Shown here: piece after piece, positions 60,601 to 64,000 of the stretch
Layout of the letters: each line of letters begins with the position of its first letter
How positions within the stretch are numbered: position 1 is the stretch's first letter
Assembly: GCA_945952065.1 (NCBI GenBank)
Contig: CAMFGY010000015.1
Location: forward strand, 1-64,000
DNA from: an uncultured Burkholderiales bacterium
GTDB taxonomy: Bacteria > Pseudomonadota > Gammaproteobacteria > Burkholderiales > Burkholderiaceae_C
Direction: 5' to 3'
DNA: 64,000 nucleotides
The notes under the pieces: model-generated
Databases searched by the model: none
What the model saw: only the letters and a program-made list of their open reading frames with translations
What the model was told of the DNA's origin: nothing
Position numbers and translations under genes: made by a program

Positions 60601-61220
60601 TGGTCGCACGCGTGCGCAAGGCCGAAGCCGCTCTGGGCGAAGCCGGCAAGGCCGAGCGCCTTTCCAAGGCGGTGGCCCGCTACTACGCCAAGCTCTTGGC
60701 CATCAAGGACGAGTACGAAGTGGCGCGCCTCTACACCGACGGCAAGTTCGAAGCCGCGATGAAAGCGCAGTTCGACAACTGGGAGCGCGTGAGCTTCCAC
60801 CTGGCGCCACCCTTGATCGCCAAGCCTGGCCCCGATGGCCGTGCCAAGAAGATCGAGCTGGGCAGTTGGACCTTCCAGGCCTTCAAGGTCCTGGCCAAGT
60901 TCAAAGGCCTGCGCGGCAGCGCGCTCGACATCTTCGGCAAAACCGAAGAACGGCGCATGGAGCGCCAGCTGATCAAGGACTACGAAGCGCTGGTCGATGA
61001 GTTGCTGGCAAACCTGAGCGCTGACAAGCTGGACCTCGCCCTGCAACTGGCCCGCTTGCCCGAGCAGATTCGCGGCTATGGTCACGTCAAGCATGCAAAC
61101 GTGGCGACGGCCCGGGCCAAGCAAAAGGCACTGCTGGAGCGCTTCCACGGCCGCAGCGCCGAGCCGGCGGAACAGGCTGTGGCCCTGCCTCAGCGCATCA
61201 AGAGCGTGGCGGAGCTGTAA
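57636..61220 (+). CDS. Indolepyruvate ferredoxin oxidoreductase, fused alpha-beta
   Basis: A 1194-residue TPP- and Fe-S-dependent enzyme that oxidatively decarboxylates aryl or branched 2-oxoacids to acyl-CoA with ferredoxin. TPP-domain segments include GYRGSPLGMVDQQLW and INEDLAATACLGVQ; GMSFLEGNKT-like ATP sites are absent as expected. The Fe-S cluster Cys are 646, 649, 652 and 658 (CEGCGDCGQASNC). The C-terminal gamma-type domain has TGVGGTGVLTVGALV. GAGGAA precedes the ATG. Divergent from the Lrp-type regulator. A long antisense frame (about 58965-61148) is a shadow. Confidence 0.95.
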   Translation: MSSSEAPTHSPAAPALRDYKLSDNLAAKSGAVFLTGTQALVRLLLAQKAQDESKGLKTAGFVSGYRGSPLGMVDQQLWKAKKFLDAAQVNFLPAINEDLAATACLGVQRVALDPKRTADGVFAMWYGKGPGVDRSGDALKHGNVYGTSKLGGVLVVCGDDHGCVSSSTPHQSDLALQAWHMPIVHPGNVAEYLEFGLYGWALSRFSSTWVGFKAISEVVESGMTVDLDSVPLDFELPVDHQAPVDLHIRAVDLPSLELETRLEHKLNAVKAFAKLNSIDKHIVVSPRASLGIVTVGKAHYDFMEVLRRLDLDPNALAAAGVRVYKVGLVFPLEASRMSEFAQGLSDMLVIEEKAPVVERQIKELLYHLPDAQRPRVVGKTDEHGQPVLSALGELRPSRIMNTVADWLARLNPALDRRHLVVDFLTPCLLSNAADGVRRQPYFCSGCPHNTSTKLPEGSRALAGIGCHFMASWMERGTSGLIQMGAEGVDWAAHSRFTTEKHVFQNLGDGTYYHSGYLAIRQAIAAKTNITYKILYNDAVAMTGGQPVDGSTSVPQIARQVEAEGVKRLVVVSDEPQKYQGHENLFPPGTTFHDRSELDAVQRELREIEGVTVLIYDQTCAAEKRRRRKKKEFVDPPMRIFINEQVCEGCGDCGQASNCLSVVPVETDFGRKRAIEQSSCNKDFSCIKGFCPSFVSVHGAQLKKRVGAGFSAQDLAREIAAIGQPDPWQWTGPFDLLVTGVGGTGVLTVGALVSMAAHLEGKQASVLDFMGFAQKGGSVLSFVRIAPTQDLLNQVRIDTQQADVLLACDMVVGASPDALGTVKPGRTVIVANTHELPTAAFVRNPDASLQGESLLAKMRHAIADDKLLSTLDAQAIAQDLMGDTMPSNIVMLGACYQRGLIPLSEAALLRAMGLNGVAVEGNKTAFALGRLAMGAPEALDRLRGGSATEHKVQLLLGQDKLDGPEGLIARRMQHLSAYQDDAYAQRYAALVARVRKAEAALGEAGKAERLSKAVARYYAKLLAIKDEYEVARLYTDGKFEAAMKAQFDNWERVSFHLAPPLIAKPGPDGRAKKIELGSWTFQAFKVLAKFKGLRGSALDIFGKTEERRMERQLIKDYEALVDELLANLSADKLDLALQLARLPEQIRGYGHVKHANVATARAKQKALLERFHGRSAEPAEQAVALPQRIKSVAEL

Positions 61221-61284
61221 AGCCCTCGAGCGACTTTGGCGGGCCGCTCGGGCCAGGGCCCTGGCTTCGGGTTATCGTTGAGCG

Positions 61285-62103
61285 GTGAACGACAAGTTTC
61301 TTATCTCGGCGGGCCCGGCCTTGGGCCCGCGCTTGCTGATGGTTCTCAGTCTGGGCTTGAGCTTGGGGCTGGCGAGCCATCAGGCCGCGCAAGCGCAACC
61401 CCAATCCATACCGCCCAGCCCGGAACTCGTGCCCCTGTGCGTGGGTGACTTCCCGCCCTTCAACAGCGCCCATCTGCCGCAACAAGGGCCAGTGATTGAA
61501 ATCACCACCGAAGCCTTCAAGCGCTCCGGCTATGCAGTGAAGACTCAGTTCATGCCCTGGGCGCGGATTGTCAAAGAAGGCGAAGAGAAAAACTGCCTGA
61601 TCTTGGGCATTTGGCGCAATGCCCAGCGCGATCAGATCTTCAACTTTTCTCTGCCCATCGTTCAACAAGAGCTGGGCTTTTTTGTTCGGCAAGATTCGCC
61701 CATCCAAGACTGGCGAAAGCCAGGACTGCTGCAGCAAGAACTGATTGGCGTCGAGCGCGGCAGCTATTTGTCACCGGCCTTGCAGGCGCCCGGCGTGCAC
61801 TTGGACCCTTCAGGCGGCATCAGAACCAATCTGCAAAAGCTGGTGCGTGAGCGCATTCATCTGGCCTACGCCGCCAAGGAAAGCGGTCTGTACGCCATCC
61901 AAAACGATGAGGGCTTGAAGCACAAGGTTCGATGGCTGCCACCGGCCATTGAGCGCAAAGATGCCTTCTTGGCCTGCGCCAAAGACCACCCCGAGCAAGC
62001 CCGGCTGCTGAACGCTTTTGACCGAGGCCTTCGCAGCATGCGCGCAGACGGCAGCTATCAAAAAATATTGAAGCGCGCTGGGCTGGAGGCCGCGGCGCCC
62101 TGA
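61285..62103 (+). CDS. Periplasmic solute-binding protein (SBP_bac_3 type)
   Basis: A 272-residue exported protein. The signal peptide (LLMVLSLGLSLGLASHQAAQA, cleavage near residue 38) precedes a type-II periplasmic binding fold: VPLCVGDFPPFNSAHLP opening, QGPVIEITTEAFKRSG and AYAAKESGLYAIQN. ABC permease genes are not adjacent, so it could work with a distant transporter or signal to the chemoreceptor encoded immediately downstream. Starts with GTG at 61285. Confidence 0.85.
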   Translation: MNDKFLISAGPALGPRLLMVLSLGLSLGLASHQAAQAQPQSIPPSPELVPLCVGDFPPFNSAHLPQQGPVIEITTEAFKRSGYAVKTQFMPWARIVKEGEEKNCLILGIWRNAQRDQIFNFSLPIVQQELGFFVRQDSPIQDWRKPGLLQQELIGVERGSYLSPALQAPGVHLDPSGGIRTNLQKLVRERIHLAYAAKESGLYAIQNDEGLKHKVRWLPPAIERKDAFLACAKDHPEQARLLNAFDRGLRSMRADGSYQKILKRAGLEAAAP

Positions 62104-62259
62104 GCGCGAGCCGGTTGCCAAGGGCCCACGGGGCCCGCTGCGGGGGTCAGGCCTTGCTTCAGGAGCCAGCGCCCCGAGCTCAATTTCCTTCACCCAAGCC
62201 CGCCCGCTTGGGCTAGCATGCCCCGGCAAACCTCGCAGCTCGTGAATGGAGTCTCGGTC

Positions 62260-63831
62260 ATGAAATTCTCCGACCTTTCCATCAGCGCCAAGATCGGTGG
62301 CGGCTTCGCCGCCATCGTGATCCTGGTTTTTGCCCTGGGCGTGCTGGCCCTGATGCAGCTCAGCTCGGTGAACGGATCGACCGAGCAGATCGCCACCAAC
62401 AATTTACCCAGCGTCAAATTGGCAGCTCAGATGGGCGATTTGCTGCAATCCATGCGACGCGCAGAGGCCCGTCATGTGATGTCCGCGAATGAAGCTGAGA
62501 TGGACCAGTTGGAAGCGCGCATGGCTGCCTCGAGAAAAGAGCTGGACAGCCTGCAGCCCAAAGCCACCGAGTTGTTCAACTCCGACGCCGAAGTCAAGGC
62601 CTTGGCTGGACTCAGGAAATACACCGAGCTCTGGTATGGGGTCTGGGACCAAAAGCTTCGCCCAGTTTCGCGCAAAGGCGAAGCGGCCAGCGCGGAAGCG
62701 CAAAAGCTCTACCGTGATGACTCCGCAGACAGTTTCAACAAGGCCCTGGCCGAAGCTGGCCAGCTGAGCGAGATCAATGCCAAGCTGGCGGACCAAGCCC
62801 TGGCCGATGCGCGCGCGGTGTATGCGCGCGCCCGCATGCTGGTGGTAGCCGCCTTGACGGTGGCGGTCCTGCTGGCCGTGGGCATGGCCTGGGTGATTTC
62901 GCGCGCCATCGCGCGGCCGATCGAGGCGGCCGTCCTTTCGGCCCATGCCATTGCCTCGGGAGATATGACGCAGGCGATTCACGCCGAAGGCCGCGACGAG
63001 ACCGCCAGGCTGCTGCAAGCACTTGACAGCATGCGCGAGAAATTGGTCCAAGTGGTTCGCACTGTGCGCCAAGGCTCGGAAGCAGTCGCCACGGCCTGTT
63101 CAGAAATTGCTTCGGGCAATAACGACTTGTCTGCACGCACCGAGCAGCAAGCCAGCGCACTGGAAGAGACCGCCTCCAGCATGGAGGAATTGGGGGCCAC
63201 CGTGAAGCAAAACGCCGACTCCGCCCGGCAAGCCAATCAGCTGGCGCAAAAGGCCTCCAGCGTGGCCATCGAAGGGGGCGAAGTGGTCGGCCAAGTGGTC
63301 GAAACCATGCGCGGCATCAATGAATCGAGTCGAAAAATCAGCGACATCATCAGCGTGATCGACGGCATTGCTTTCCAAACCAATATCCTGGCTTTGAATG
63401 CCGCCGTCGAAGCGGCGCGGGCGGGCGAGCAGGGCCGGGGGTTTGCGGTCGTGGCCTCGGAAGTGCGTTCACTGGCCAGCCGTTCGGCCGAGGCCGCCAA
63501 GGAAATCAAGACCCTCATCAACGCCAGCGTCGAGCGGGTTGAACAGGGCTCCGCATTGGTGGACAAGGCGGGCGTCACCATGACCGAGGTGGTCAACAGC
63601 ATCCGCCATGTCACCAACATCATGGGCGAGATCAGCGCGGCCAGCGCGGAACAGGCCTCGGGCGTGGCCCAGGTGGGCGAGGCGGTGACGCAGATGGATC
63701 ATGCCACCCAGCAAAACGCGGCCTTGGTGGAACAAATGGCCGCTGCCGGCAGCAGCCTGAAGACCCAAGCCCAAGACTTGGTGGCCGGGGTCTCCTACTT
63801 CAAACTCAGCGGTCACACGACCAGGGCTTAG
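62260..63831 (+). CDS. Methyl-accepting chemotaxis protein, third
   Basis: A 523-residue chemoreceptor: segment 1 about 10-32, four-helix periplasmic sensor to about 190, segment 2 ([20 protein letters not shown]) near 195, then HAMP and signalling domain with tip [26 protein letters not shown]. No CheR-tethering pentapeptide at the C-terminus. It lies 156 bp downstream of a solute-binding protein gene, which could supply its ligand. The ATG at 62260 (MKFSDLSIS) is preferred over the longer in-frame start. Confidence 0.94.
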   Translation: MKFSDLSISAKIGGGFAAIVILVFALGVLALMQLSSVNGSTEQIATNNLPSVKLAAQMGDLLQSMRRAEARHVMSANEAEMDQLEARMAASRKELDSLQPKATELFNSDAEVKALAGLRKYTELWYGVWDQKLRPVSRKGEAASAEAQKLYRDDSADSFNKALAEAGQLSEINAKLADQALADARAVYARARMLVVAALTVAVLLAVGMAWVISRAIARPIEAAVLSAHAIASGDMTQAIHAEGRDETARLLQALDSMREKLVQVVRTVRQGSEAVATACSEIASGNNDLSARTEQQASALEETASSMEELGATVKQNADSARQANQLAQKASSVAIEGGEVVGQVVETMRGINESSRKISDIISVIDGIAFQTNILALNAAVEAARAGEQGRGFAVVASEVRSLASRSAEAAKEIKTLINASVERVEQGSALVDKAGVTMTEVVNSIRHVTNIMGEISAASAEQASGVAQVGEAVTQMDHATQQNAALVEQMAAAGSSLKTQAQDLVAGVSYFKLSGHTTRA

Positions 63832-63882
63832 GGCAGCTTCGCATCAATGGCCGGGGGACGCGCTGCTGGCTGCAGACCTGAC

Positions 63883-64000
63883 TCAGGCTAAACCTTTGAA
63901 CGGCCCCGACTGCAACCAGCGTTCGATCTGGGTCTGCCTGTCATTGCCCCAGAAGGGTTCGCCGTCGATGATGAAGAAAGGCGCGCCGAACACGCCCGCG
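63883..64000 (-). CDS. 2-hydroxychromene-2-carboxylate isomerase-like protein, C-terminal part
   Basis: Only the last 38 residues lie in the window, read leftward: AGVFGAPFFIIDGEPFWGND, then RQTQIERWLQSGPFKGLA. The VFGAPFFIIDGEPFWGND segment is diagnostic of the DsbA-like kappa-class 2-hydroxychromene-2-carboxylate isomerase family. The cis-Pro lies in APFF. The stop is at 63883 and the gene continues beyond the right edge. Confidence 0.85.
   Translation of the reverse strand, partial: AGVFGAPFFIIDGEPFWGNDRQTQIERWLQSGPFKGLA

Noticed and set aside
58965-61148. Long antisense open frame (727 codons) opposite the indolepyruvate ferredoxin oxidoreductase gene
   Set aside because: High G+C makes long antisense frames common. 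The translation has no recognisable domain, whereas the plus strand encodes a conserved enzyme across the same bases.
1-64000. CRISPR arrays, tRNA genes, insertion sequences and prophage
   Set aside because: No repeat-spacer arrays, cloverleaf-type sequences, transposase-like proteins or terminal inverted repeats were recognised in a read of both strands.

Overview
The window reads as a chromosomal segment of a high-G+C betaproteobacterium of the order Burkholderiales, probably near the Rubrivivax/Roseateles/Inhella group. The evidence is the codon bias, the neighbourhood rsmI-yraN-diaA-dolP, yggS-pilT-pilU in tandem, many two-transmembrane chemoreceptors, and the catabolic acyl-CoA gene sets. 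Coding density is high. I found no insertion sequence, prophage, CRISPR array, tRNA or rRNA. Both ends cut a gene: the start of rplM (ribosomal protein L13) at the left and the C-terminus of a 2-hydroxychromene-2-carboxylate isomerase-like protein at the right.

Layout. 1-6.5 kb: rplM leader, a GNAT acetyltransferase, a DUF2726 protein, stress kinase srkA, chaperone htpG and a TRIC/UPF0126 membrane protein. 6.1-9.4 kb: aroG (DAHP synthase), which has a previously unannotated aromatic-rich leader peptide plus terminator in front of it, then tldD. 9.4-12.5 kb: a LysR regulator divergent from an NAD-binding epimerase-like protein and a DUF4188 protein. 12.5-15.2 kb: rsmI and yraN with overlapping divergent starts, a diaA-like SIS protein and a BON-domain lipoprotein. 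15.2-19.2 kb: beta-hydroxyacid dehydrogenase, pilU, pilT and yggS. 19.2-21.2 kb: a di-haem plus tri-haem cytochrome c pair. 21.2-23.6 kb: chemoreceptor and a TonB C-terminal protein. 23.7-28.4 kb: a compact envelope copper module (Cys-rich protein, His-tailed protein, TolC-type outer-membrane protein, multicopper oxidase, cupredoxin, CusF-like protein) with no inner-membrane pump.

28.5-32.5 kb: miscellaneous genes, including a membrane-anchored cold-shock-domain protein, ylqF, a phosphate-binding-like protein and a porin. 32.7-45.8 kb: two divergent acyl-CoA blocks. The minus-strand operon (SDR, carboxylase beta, acyl-CoA dehydrogenase, hydratase, biotin-carboxylase alpha, BKACE) has the gene order of the atu acyclic-terpene pathway. 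The plus-strand operon holds an SCP2 protein, a MerR regulator, a second acyl-CoA dehydrogenase, a thiolase and a fused hydratase/dehydrogenase. A palindrome between them is a plausible shared operator. 45.8-54.4 kb: MFS transporter, mtfA, cheZ, CBS protein, diguanylate cyclase, DUF2520 protein, exported methyltransferase-like protein, yjdM and a second chemoreceptor. 54.4-54.8 kb is a gene-free gap full of inverted repeats followed by four helically phased ATTCAG repeats. 54.8-64 kb: DoxX-like protein, a ToxR/CadC-type regulator, a VOC protein, an Lrp-type regulator divergent from a fused indolepyruvate ferredoxin oxidoreductase, a solute-binding protein and a third chemoreceptor.

Most interesting points: the aroG attenuator (leader peptide, antiterminator and terminator all readable by eye); the pump-less copper module; the atu-like operon with a BKACE and a MerR regulator; and the structured gap at 54.5-54.74 kb.
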